A stretch of DNA of 6,283 bases from JBAYZQ01 sp041672385 (lineage in GTDB: Bacteria; Spirochaetota; Spirochaetia; Sphaerochaetales; Sphaerochaetaceae): positions 1-6,283 of the forward strand of contig JBAYZQ010000135.1 of NCBI GenBank assembly GCA_041672385.1. Direction: 5' to 3'. The translations under genes were made by a program, and so were the position numbers. This document shows, piece after piece, positions 1-6,283 of this stretch. A model generated the notes under the pieces. That model was not told where the DNA came from. It worked only from the letters and a program-made list of their open reading frames with translations, and did no database searches. Numbering within the stretch: the first letter of the stretch is position 1; each line of letters begins with the position of its first letter.

Positions 1-1500
1 TCCGTTCATGCTGTTAAATGTGGAAATTTTAATCTAATAAAGGGAGAAATTCATTCTTTAATTGGTGAAAATGGAGCTGGAAAATCAACGATGATGAAAC
101 TTCTTTATGGAATGTATCCAATTAATAGTGGTACGATAAAGATTCGTGGTGAAGAAATTAAAGAAATTACACCAAAAATAGCTATTACACATGGAATAGG
201 AATGGTTCACCAGGAATTCATGTTAGTAAATGAATTAACCGTATTAGAAAATATTATTCTTGGATTTGAGCCTACAAAAGGATTAGTAATTGATTTTGAA
301 AAATCTAGAAAAAAAGTAAATCAATACATTGAACAATATGGAATGGATGTTCAGTTAAATAAGAAAATTAATCAGATTTCTGTTGGAGAAGCCCAAAGAG
401 TTGAAATCGTTAAGATTTTAACACGTGGTGCTGAGGTAATTATTTTGGATGAACCTACAGCTGTACTTACTCCACAAGAAACAGAAAGACTGTTTAGAAT
501 AATGAATAATCTTAAAAATGATGGAAAATCAATCATCTTTATTTCCCATAAACTTAACGAAGTTATGGAAATTTCTGATAGGATTTCTGTAATGAGACAA
601 GGAAATTTCATGGGAACTGTTAATAGAGAAGATACTTCTCCAAAAGAATTAGCAAAAATGATGATTGGAAGAGAAGTTTTCTTAGATATTAAACATGAAA
701 AAGTAGAAACAGGAAAAACTATTTTTCAAGTACAAGATCTTTGGACTTCTGGTGAAAAAGAAAGTTCTAAAGTTCGTGGTATTTCTTTTGATGTAAAAGT
801 AGGGGAAATAGTTGGATTGGCTGGAATTGACGGAAATGGACAAAGTGAACTTGTTGAAGCAATTACTGGTCTAAGAAAAGTCGAAAAAGGTCATGTAATT
901 TTGGATGGAAAAGATATTACTAATTATTCTCCAAAGAAAATTAGGAAAAGAGGTATGACTCATATTCCTGAAGACAGAAACCTAAGAGGTTTAAATCGTG
1001 GAATGACAATTGCTGAGAACTTAATAGCTTCAAGAATAGATGATAGCCAATTTGTAAAGAAAATGACATTAAATGAAGCAGCCATTTTAAAAGAATCAAA
1101 TAGCTTAGCAGAAAAATATGATATTAGACCCCGAGATACCACAGTTTTGCTTTCAGCTCTTTCTGGAGGAAATTCACAGAAAATTGTAGTAGCCAGAGAA
1201 ATTTCAACAGTTAATAAACTTCTAGTAGCATCTCAACCAACCAGAGGTGTTGATATTGGAGCTATTGAATCAATTAGAAGTATTATTCAAGATCAAAAGA
1301 AGAAAGGAATTGGGGTTGTTTTAGTTTCTGCCGACTTGGAAGAAATTCTTTCATTGTCAGATAGAATTATTGTTATTCACGAAGGTAAAATATCTGGTGA
1401 GATGAAAGTAGAAGATGCAAATGAAGAGAATCTTGGTTTACTCATGATGGGTGGAATTGATACCTCAAATGATGATATCAAAGGAGGTCAAGATGAATAA
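1..1500 (+). CDS. Nucleoside-type ABC transporter ATP-binding protein, two ATPase domains (5' partial)
   Basis: Cytoplasmic ATPase that powers a nucleoside (BmpA/PnrA-type) importer; it resembles Bacillus NupO (YufO) and, more distantly, RbsA-like sugar ATPases. The frame is open from base 1, so the start codon lies outside the window. 499 residues are visible, against about 510 in NupO, so only about ten are missing. Domain 1 has Walker A GENGAGKST (visible residues 22-30), the Q-loop Gln in VHQEF (71), signature SVGEAQ (127-132), Walker B ILDEP (about 148-152) and switch His in ISHKL (183). Domain 2 has GIDGNGQSE (275-283), where Gln replaces the Walker A Lys, an intact LSGGNSQ signature (387-393), and ASQP (410-413) where Walker B Asp-Glu would be. 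The switch His is also replaced, by Ala in SADLEE. So one composite ATP site looks competent and one degenerate, which is common in this family. The last codons carry the ribosome binding site of the next gene. Nucleoside rather than sugar specificity is inferred from resemblance and the downstream hydrolase. Confidence 0.93.
   Translation, partial: SVHAVKCGNFNLIKGEIHSLIGENGAGKSTMMKLLYGMYPINSGTIKIRGEEIKEITPKIAITHGIGMVHQEFMLVNELTVLENIILGFEPTKGLVIDFEKSRKKVNQYIEQYGMDVQLNKKINQISVGEAQRVEIVKILTRGAEVIILDEPTAVLTPQETERLFRIMNNLKNDGKSIIFISHKLNEVMEISDRISVMRQGNFMGTVNREDTSPKELAKMMIGREVFLDIKHEKVETGKTIFQVQDLWTSGEKESSKVRGISFDVKVGEIVGLAGIDGNGQSELVEAITGLRKVEKGHVILDGKDITNYSPKKIRKRGMTHIPEDRNLRGLNRGMTIAENLIASRIDDSQFVKKMTLNEAAILKESNSLAEKYDIRPRDTTVLLSALSGGNSQKIVVAREISTVNKLLVASQPTRGVDIGAIESIRSIIQDQKKKGIGVVLVSADLEEILSLSDRIIVIHEGKISGEMKVEDANEENLGLLMMGGIDTSNDDIKGGQDE
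1481..1488 (+). promoter_or_regulatory. Ribosome binding site of the first permease gene
   Basis: AAGGAGGT is a near-perfect anti-16S match lying inside the end of the ATPase gene, five bases (counted from AAGGAGG) before the ATG at 1493. It decides the permease start in favour of 1493 over an upstream in-frame GTG at 1451 that has no comparable site. The arrangement suggests translational coupling. Confidence 0.85.
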
Positions 1501-2569
1501 GACGGTTATAGCAATAATAAAAATTTTATTAACTATTATTGTATCTTTATTAGTTGGTGCAATTTTTATAGTAATTATTCATCAAAATCCTATTGAAGCT
1601 TATGGAGCTTTAATACGAGGTGCTTTCGAAGGAAAATTAAAATTTGGAACTACTCTTGCTAATTTCACACCACTATTGTTAACTTCTATTGCTTTTGCTA
1701 TTGCAGCACAAGCCGGAGCCTTTAACGTAGGTGTTGAAGGTGAAATCTTCTTAGGTGGCCTTGCAGCAGCTTATATTGCTATTAATTGGACTTTCCTTCC
1801 AACTCCACTACTTTATATTGCAGCTTTTGCAGGTGCAATATTAGTTGGAGCTTTATGGGCCTGGATTCCAGGTGTATTAAAGGCTTATTACAATGTAAGT
1901 GAAGTATGTACGACAATTTTAATGAATAGTGTTGCCTTATATATTACCTCATACATGGTAAACGGACCAATGAGTGCTGGAGTACAAAACCCTCAATCAG
2001 AAAACGTTAGTATTAGGCTTAAACAATTTATGAGACCAAGTAGTGTTAATATAGGTATATTTATAGCAATAATCGTTTCAATTGGAATAATTTGGATGTT
2101 CTATAAAACCCCTTACGGTTTCAAACTTAGAACAGTTGGTTCAAACTCAAAATTCTCAGATTGTATGGGAATTGATTCTAAGAAAATATTTATTCAGTCA
2201 ATGATGATTAGTGGTGCTTTAGGTGGATTAACTGGTGTTATAGAAATCTTAGGTGTACATGGTTATTTCTTAGATAATTTTGCTACTAACCTAGGATTCA
2301 ATGGAATGTTAGCAGCTTTGATTGTTAAGAGTAACCTGATTGCTTGTCCAGCTCTAGCTTTTGTATTAGCAATACTCAGAACTGGTGCTCTTAGAATGCA
2401 ACAAGCAACTGGTGTTCCAAAATCATTAGTTGATACAGTAACAGCTATCTTTATTATATTTGCTTCTATGGATTCTCTATTTAATTTTATTTTCAAAGGT
2501 GGAAAAGGTAAAAATAGAATAGGCTTAAAACCAAAACAACAGAAAATTGAAGTTAAGGAGGTGAAGTAA
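1493..2569 (+). CDS. Nucleoside ABC transporter permease (NupP-like, larger subunit)
   Basis: Inner-membrane subunit of the importer, BPD_transp_2 family (PF02653), 358 residues; it should pair with the following permease to form the translocation path. A hydrophobic anchor runs from about residue 5 to 28. Further membrane segments lie near 58-73, 84-98, 105-127, 138-155, 187-203, 233-253, 268-293 and 314-333. The family hallmark FNVGVEG is at 77-83. The cytoplasmic loop with TPYGFKLRTVG (206-216), a likely ATPase contact, precedes SGALGGLTG (240-248). The tail (about 335-358) is rich in Lys and probably cytoplasmic. The ATG at 1493 was chosen because AAGGAGGT sits directly before it; the gene overlaps the ATPase by 8 bases in another frame. 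NupP of Bacillus is the closest relative I can name, from memory of the family; the exact nucleoside range cannot be read from sequence. Confidence 0.92.
   Translation: MNKTVIAIIKILLTIIVSLLVGAIFIVIIHQNPIEAYGALIRGAFEGKLKFGTTLANFTPLLLTSIAFAIAAQAGAFNVGVEGEIFLGGLAAAYIAINWTFLPTPLLYIAAFAGAILVGALWAWIPGVLKAYYNVSEVCTTILMNSVALYITSYMVNGPMSAGVQNPQSENVSIRLKQFMRPSSVNIGIFIAIIVSIGIIWMFYKTPYGFKLRTVGSNSKFSDCMGIDSKKIFIQSMMISGALGGLTGVIEILGVHGYFLDNFATNLGFNGMLAALIVKSNLIACPALAFVLAILRTGALRMQQATGVPKSLVDTVTAIFIIFASMDSLFNFIFKGGKGKNRIGLKPKQQKIEVKEVK
2555..2563 (+). promoter_or_regulatory. Ribosome binding site of the second permease gene
   Basis: AAGGAGGTG lies within the last codons of the first permease, seven bases (counted from AAGGAGG) before the ATG at 2569. 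The stop and start share one base (TAATG), a typical arrangement for coupled translation of two subunits needed in equal amounts. Confidence 0.85.
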
Positions 2570-3504
2570 TGGATTTTGGAAATTTTTTTAATGCATCTTT
2601 AATTTATGCAAGTTTTAGATCAGCTACTCCTGTTATTTATGCTGCTCTATGTGCGGCTATTACCCAGCAAGCCGACATCCTTAACATTGGTACTGAAGGT
2701 ATTATGCTAACAGGAGCTTTTGCTGCAGTAGCAGTTAGTTATACCACAGGAAGTTGGGTGCTAGCCATTGCAGTAGCTATGTTTGCAGGATTATTAATGG
2801 CGGGAATTATGGCAATTGCTAATATTAAATATGGTGCAGATATTTGTGCTATTGGTGTTGGTATTAACATGTTTGCTATTGCGTTTACAAAATTCTTAAT
2901 GACTAGTGTCTTTGGTATGAGAGGAACTTTTTCAAATCCTAAAATCGTTGCAATTCCTAGAATACATATTGGTTGGATAGAAAATATTAATTTTTTGAAT
3001 CAAGTATTCAATGATTGGGCCTTAACAGAATGGTTTGTAATAGTATTTATATTTTTAATGTGGTTTGTACTATTCAAAACTAGATGGGGTTTACATTTAA
3101 GAGCAGTTGGAAAGTATCCATTAGCTGCTCAAACAGCTGGTATCAATGTTATTTCAATGAAATATCAAGCTATTTTGATTTCTGGTTTAGTTGGAGGTTT
3201 GGCAGGAGCACACTTATCCTTAGGTTATTCAAAGTTGTTTACCGAGAATATGACTAATAATAGAGGATTTATGGGTGTTGCAGCTATGTTCTTTGGAAAT
3301 GCTCATCCAGTATATACAGCTATTGGTTGTCTGGTATTTGGATTTGTTGATTCTGTTGGAGCTAGATTACAGTCTTATGGTGTTGCATCTCAATTAGTTC
3401 TAATGATGCCTTATTTAGTAACTGTTATTGTACTTTCCTTTTCAATGGTATCTAAATACTATGCTAACAAGAATAAAAATAGTTCTTTATTGAAAGTAAA
3501 TTAG
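2569..3504 (+). CDS. Nucleoside ABC transporter permease (NupQ-like, smaller subunit)
   Basis: Second inner-membrane subunit of the importer, 311 residues, BPD_transp_2 family (PF02653). It is a paralogue of the preceding permease but lacks the long N-terminal anchor and the charged tail extension. Hydrophobic segments lie near residues 19-35, 43-60, 62-84, 92-112, 152-170, 199-219, 232-262 and 274-296. LNIGTEG (38-44) matches FNVGVEG of the partner, and TRWGLHLRAVG (171-181) matches the partner's TPYGFKLRTVG loop, so the two share one fold. ISGLVGGLAG (204-213) is the second conserved glycine-rich segment. The start is fixed by the AAGGAGGTG site and the one-base overlap with the previous stop. 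Length and order (ATPase, longer permease, shorter permease) match NupOPQ-type operons. The gene ends in TAG, which overlaps the ribosome binding site of the hydrolase gene. Confidence 0.92.
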   Translation: MDFGNFFNASLIYASFRSATPVIYAALCAAITQQADILNIGTEGIMLTGAFAAVAVSYTTGSWVLAIAVAMFAGLLMAGIMAIANIKYGADICAIGVGINMFAIAFTKFLMTSVFGMRGTFSNPKIVAIPRIHIGWIENINFLNQVFNDWALTEWFVIVFIFLMWFVLFKTRWGLHLRAVGKYPLAAQTAGINVISMKYQAILISGLVGGLAGAHLSLGYSKLFTENMTNNRGFMGVAAMFFGNAHPVYTAIGCLVFGFVDSVGARLQSYGVASQLVLMMPYLVTVIVLSFSMVSKYYANKNKNSSLLKVN

Positions 3505-3513
3505 GAGAAAATT

Positions 3514-4449
3514 ATGGAAAAACAGAAAATAATATTAGATTGTGATCCTGGTCACGATGATGCTACTGCCATAATGATGGCTGCTAAAAACCCCAACATT
3601 GATTTACTAGGTATTTCAGTAGTTGCAGGAAATCAAGTAATTGAAAGAACTGCAATTAATGCAATGAATGTTTGTCAATATTTAGGACTTGATATTCCTG
3701 TTTATCAAGGTTGTGGACAACCTATGATTAGACAACGACCAATAATTGCAGCAGACATTCACGGAAAAACAGGTTTAGACGGGCCTAATTTTAAACCTTT
3801 AAAAAGAAAGATTGAGAAAAAGCATGCAGTTAATTTTATTATTGACACTTTGATGGCTGGAGAGAGTGATATTTCAGTAGTTACTACTGGACCAATGACT
3901 AATTTAGCTATGGCAATGAGAATGGAACCTAAGATTATCCCAAAAATCAAACAAGTTGTTTTTATGGGAGGTTCTTATGGAAATGGAAATGTAACTCCAG
4001 CAGCAGAATTTAATATTATTGCCGATGCTGATGCTGCTTATGTAGTGTTTACCAGTGGAAGACCTTTGGTAATGGTAGGTTTGGATGTTACTAGACAGGC
4101 TCTTTGTTTTCCTTCAATCGTCGAAAGAATGTCTAAAAATAATAATCCAGCTGGAAAACTTTTCACTGATTTAATGACTTTCTTCTGTAAAACTCAAAAA
4201 GAGGTTTTTGGCTGGGAAGGTGGACCCTTACATGATCCAATTACTATTGCCTATTTAATAGATCCTACTGTACTTAAAACAAAATTTGTCAATGCAGAAG
4301 TTGATATTAGAAGTGTTAAGAGCTACGGAAGAACCAATTGTGATATGTTTGATTATAATCATTGGACTAAAAACTGTAATGTAGCTTATGAAATTGATGT
4401 AGAAAAATTCTGGAATATTGTAGAAAATTGTATCAAACGATATTCTTAA
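3514..4449 (+). CDS. Inosine-uridine type nucleoside hydrolase (ribonucleoside N-ribohydrolase)
   Basis: Cytoplasmic enzyme that cleaves the N-glycosidic bond of ribonucleosides, giving free base and ribose (PF01156, IU-NH family). Its 311 residues match the usual 300-320. The calcium-binding signature DCDPGHDDA spans residues 9-17; Asp11, Asp15 and Asp16 correspond to Asp10, Asp14 and Asp15 of the Crithidia enzyme. Asn40 (VAGN), His83 (DIHGKTGLDG), Asn159, Glu165 and Asn167 (GNVTPAAEFN) fit the ribose-binding set. His240-Asp241 (LHDP) supply the catalytic His and last calcium ligand, so this looks like an active group I hydrolase. Eight residues before His240, where other members have Arg or Tyr, there is Phe232, with Trp234 nearby, so base preference is uncertain. 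AGGAGA at 3503-3508 overlaps the previous stop and precedes the ATG. Sitting 9 bases after the importer, it probably processes the imported nucleoside. Family calls such as RihA, RihB or RihC cannot be separated here. Confidence 0.95.
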   Translation: MEKQKIILDCDPGHDDATAIMMAAKNPNIDLLGISVVAGNQVIERTAINAMNVCQYLGLDIPVYQGCGQPMIRQRPIIAADIHGKTGLDGPNFKPLKRKIEKKHAVNFIIDTLMAGESDISVVTTGPMTNLAMAMRMEPKIIPKIKQVVFMGGSYGNGNVTPAAEFNIIADADAAYVVFTSGRPLVMVGLDVTRQALCFPSIVERMSKNNNPAGKLFTDLMTFFCKTQKEVFGWEGGPLHDPITIAYLIDPTVLKTKFVNAEVDIRSVKSYGRTNCDMFDYNHWTKNCNVAYEIDVEKFWNIVENCIKRYS

Positions 4450-4459
4450 GGGGGAAAAA

Positions 4460-5728
4460 ATGATAGATTTAAAAAAAGTTTTTGAATTACACAAAGAAGA
4501 ATATTTAAATTGCCTTAAAGAATTAGTATCCAAAGATACTCAAGACTTAGGACATGGAATTGATGGTGGTAGAGAAAAAAATGGTCAAGAATATATGGTT
4601 AAACTTTTTAAAGAAATGGAAGCTACTCAAATCATTGAAGATCCAATGAGTGAAGTTGCTATTCAAAATATTTATGATAATTACCATGAAGGGAATTTGG
4701 GACACAACCAAAAAGACCGTTACAACGTTTATGCAACCTTTAAAGGTAATCCCAAAGGAAGGAGCCTTTTATTTAATGGACACGTTGATGTAATGCCTCC
4801 AGGAGATGAAAATAAATGGACAGTACCTCCTTTTAATCCAACTATTAAAGATGGAAAAATTTATGGAAGAGGTGTAGCTGATATGAAAAGTGGTTTAATG
4901 GCTTCAGTAATGGCTATTAAATTACTTCAAGATGCAGGAATTGAACTCCCTGGTGATGTAACTATTACTTCCGTATGTGATGAAGAAGGAGGAGGAAACG
5001 GAAGTATGCAAGCTATATATAGCGGTCAAAGAGCTGACGGTGTAGTAGTTTGTGAACCTACTTCAGACCAACTAGTTATTGCACATATGGGTTTCGTATT
5101 TTTAAAAGTTAAAGTTGAAGGACTAGCTATTCATTCTGGTAAAAAAGCAGAAGGGGTAAGTGCTATTAGAAAAGCTATGAAATTAATCGAAGCCATGGAT
5201 GAAGTTGAATATCATTGGCTTTTAACTAAACGTCATAGATATTTACCTGGTCCTAGCTACAATGTAGGAACAATTCATGGGGGTACTGCTGGTTCAACAG
5301 TTGCAGATAGTTGCTATTTTGAAACTTGTATTCATTATATTCCAAATTTAATGAGCCATGACCAAGTGGTAAATGAATTTACTGATGCAATAATGAGAGT
5401 AAGCAAATCAGATATTTGGCTTAAAGAACATTTACCTATAATTGAAGAATACCAAGCGGGCGGTGGCTTTGCTGCAGAACTTGATTCATCATTTATGAAG
5501 GCTTTTGATAAATCTTATGCAAAAGTGTTAGGAAAGAAAGTTGAAAAAGTGGGTTCTTTTTGTGGATGTGATTCAAGACTTTGGCAAAATGTTGCTAAAT
5601 GTCATACCTTACAATTTGGACCAGGAGAAGTTGAACAGTGCCATGTAATTGATGAACATGTAGAAATTCAATCATATTATGACGCAATATTGATATACGC
5701 CGAATTAATTTTAGAATGGTGTAAATAA
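4460..5728 (+). CDS. M20 family zinc amidohydrolase/peptidase, ArgE/DapE type
   Basis: Probable cytoplasmic di-zinc hydrolase that cleaves an N-acyl or similar amide bond; substrate unknown. It has 422 residues, normal for the ArgE/DapE-like branch. The catalytic domain (PF01546) shows the first metal ligand and nearby Asp in GHVDV (His108, Asp110), bridging Asp141 in GRGVADMKSG, catalytic Glu175 and ligand Glu176 in DEEGGG, ligand Glu199 in CEPT, and the last ligand His395 in CHVIDEHV. The inserted dimerisation domain (PF07687) runs roughly from 205 to 325, with the conserved His225 in AIHSGKKAEGVSAI. All active-site residues are present, so it is likely active. The lid segment reads FETCIHYIP (287-295), with His292 about where many relatives have Arg. 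It starts 10 bases after the hydrolase gene behind AAGGGGGAA (4448-4456). Annotations such as acetylornithine deacetylase are tempting, but no arginine or lysine genes are nearby. It does not show the AllC/HyuC-type motifs. A formylaminopyrimidine deformylase-like role is one alternative, not shown by sequence. Confidence 0.9.
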   Translation: MIDLKKVFELHKEEYLNCLKELVSKDTQDLGHGIDGGREKNGQEYMVKLFKEMEATQIIEDPMSEVAIQNIYDNYHEGNLGHNQKDRYNVYATFKGNPKGRSLLFNGHVDVMPPGDENKWTVPPFNPTIKDGKIYGRGVADMKSGLMASVMAIKLLQDAGIELPGDVTITSVCDEEGGGNGSMQAIYSGQRADGVVVCEPTSDQLVIAHMGFVFLKVKVEGLAIHSGKKAEGVSAIRKAMKLIEAMDEVEYHWLLTKRHRYLPGPSYNVGTIHGGTAGSTVADSCYFETCIHYIPNLMSHDQVVNEFTDAIMRVSKSDIWLKEHLPIIEEYQAGGGFAAELDSSFMKAFDKSYAKVLGKKVEKVGSFCGCDSRLWQNVAKCHTLQFGPGEVEQCHVIDEHVEIQSYYDAILIYAELILEWCK

Positions 5729-5740
5729 TAGGGGAATCAA

Positions 5741-6283
5741 ATGAATAAACGAGTATTATTAGCAGGCGAGTCTTGGACAAGTCAAACCACGCATGTAAAA
5801 GGATTTGACGCATTTTACAGTTCAGTTTACGAAACTGGATCAAAGTGGTTAATAGGATCTCTTAAGAAAGGTGGTTATGAAGTTGATTTTATGCCTAACC
5901 ATTTAATTAATGAAGAATTTCCTTTTACTATGGAAGGATTAAACAAATGGGATTGTATTATTCTATCCGATGTGGGAGCGAATACTTTTGAAATTCCAAA
6001 TATAACATTTACCCAAAGTGTTAGAAAACCAAACAGGTGCAAACTGCTTAAAGAGTATGTGCTTCAAGGAGGATCTCTGATAATGGTTGGTGGGTATTTA
6101 ACCTTTTCGGGTGTTGATGCTAAGGGAAGATGGGGGGTAAATCCAGTACAAGATATACTTCCTGTAAAAGTATTAACAATTGATGACCGAAGAGAGCACT
6201 GCGAAGGGGTTGCCCCCAAAGTTGTTAAAGATCATGCGATTTTAAAGGGTCTATCAAAAGATTGGCCTTGTTTATTAGGTTAT
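5741..6283 (+). CDS. Glutamine amidotransferase-like protein, PF07090 type (3' partial)
   Basis: Cytoplasmic protein of the putative glutamine amidotransferase family (PF07090, class I amidotransferase-like fold); biochemical role not known to me. It is open to the last base, with 181 residues visible of an expected 250 or so. It starts at the ATG 12 bases after the M20 gene, preceded by AGGGGAA (5730-5736). Family features are an N-terminal strand with GESW (9-12), HVKGFDAF (18-25) with YETGSKWL downstream, the LSDVGANTF segment (75-83), and a strand-turn-helix IMVGGYLTFSG (114-124) followed by KGRWG. That turn is where class I amidotransferases place the nucleophilic Cys of GxCxG; here the residue after GG is Tyr119, with no Cys nearby. 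Glutaminase activity is therefore doubtful, and a binding or structural role, or different chemistry, is possible. The GC content (about 37% by hand count) looks slightly above its neighbours but not enough to argue for transfer. Its place at the end of the visible operon ties it to nucleoside use. Confidence 0.82.
   Translation, partial: MNKRVLLAGESWTSQTTHVKGFDAFYSSVYETGSKWLIGSLKKGGYEVDFMPNHLINEEFPFTMEGLNKWDCIILSDVGANTFEIPNITFTQSVRKPNRCKLLKEYVLQGGSLIMVGGYLTFSGVDAKGRWGVNPVQDILPVKVLTIDDRREHCEGVAPKVVKDHAILKGLSKDWPCLLGY

Noticed and set aside
372..611. Minus-strand open frame inside the ATPase gene; similar ones at 960-1142, 2263-2496 and 3759-3950
   Set aside because: All lie wholly within conserved coding sequence on the other strand and show no recognisable protein features.
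1451..1492. In-frame GTG at 1451 as an earlier start for the first permease, adding 14 residues
   Set aside because: It has no good ribosome binding site, would overlap the ATPase by 50 bases, and would put a polar stretch ahead of the natural membrane anchor. The ATG at 1493 has AAGGAGGT at ideal distance.
3842..3872. TTGACA followed at roughly promoter spacing by AT-containing sequence inside the hydrolase gene
   Set aside because: There is no convincing -10 box at 16-18 bases, and the match lies within coding sequence, so it is likely chance.
4255..4533. Minus-strand open frame of 92 codons across the hydrolase/M20 junction
   Set aside because: It lies opposite two well-supported conserved genes, has no recognisable domain, and is the kind of open frame AT-rich coding DNA gives by chance.
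5726..5743. Search for a terminator or new promoter between the M20 and PF07090 genes
   Set aside because: Only 12 bases separate them. There is no inverted repeat or T-run, only an AGGGGAA ribosome binding site.
5595..5843. Minus-strand open frame of 82 codons across the M20/PF07090 junction
   Set aside because: It is antisense to the conserved C-terminal zinc-ligand region of the M20 gene and the start of the next gene. No domain or context supports it.
5741..6283. Possible recent transfer of the last gene, from slightly higher GC and more GGG, GCG, CTG and GTG codons
   Set aside because: The difference is small, the fragment is short and neighbouring genes reach similar local GC. The tight operon spacing argues it belongs with the rest.

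Overview
The window is a single plus-strand gene cluster from an AT-rich bacterium. The short gaps, strong AAGGAGG-type ribosome binding sites, preference for AGA arginine codons and A/T-ending codons, and exclusive TAA/TAG stops suggest a low-GC Firmicute, possibly a Clostridia-type anaerobe. The species cannot be named from this sequence. There is no intergenic stretch longer than 12 bases, and I see no promoter, terminator, RNA gene, mobile element, CRISPR array or significant repeat.

Positions 1-3504 hold the membrane part of a nucleoside-type ABC importer (BmpA/PnrA-associated, NupOPQ-like): a double-domain ATPase missing about ten N-terminal residues at the window edge, then two different permeases. 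The three genes overlap by 8 and 1 bases. The substrate-binding lipoprotein normally found with such systems is not in the window and may lie upstream.

Positions 3514-6283 hold three soluble enzyme-like proteins, spaced 9-12 bases apart. The first is an inosine-uridine type nucleoside hydrolase with an intact calcium and catalytic site. The second is an M20 (ArgE/DapE-type) zinc amidohydrolase with all its metal ligands. The third is the first 181 residues of a glutamine-amidotransferase-like protein (PF07090 type), cut off by the window end, with Tyr where class I amidotransferases carry the nucleophilic Cys.

The simplest reading is import of a nucleoside followed by cleavage to base and ribose inside the cell. 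What the M20 enzyme and the amidotransferase-like protein do is unknown. Their tight linkage suggests a further step on the released base or on an amide-containing nucleoside derivative. That linkage is the most interesting point in the window, and the pathway itself is inference.
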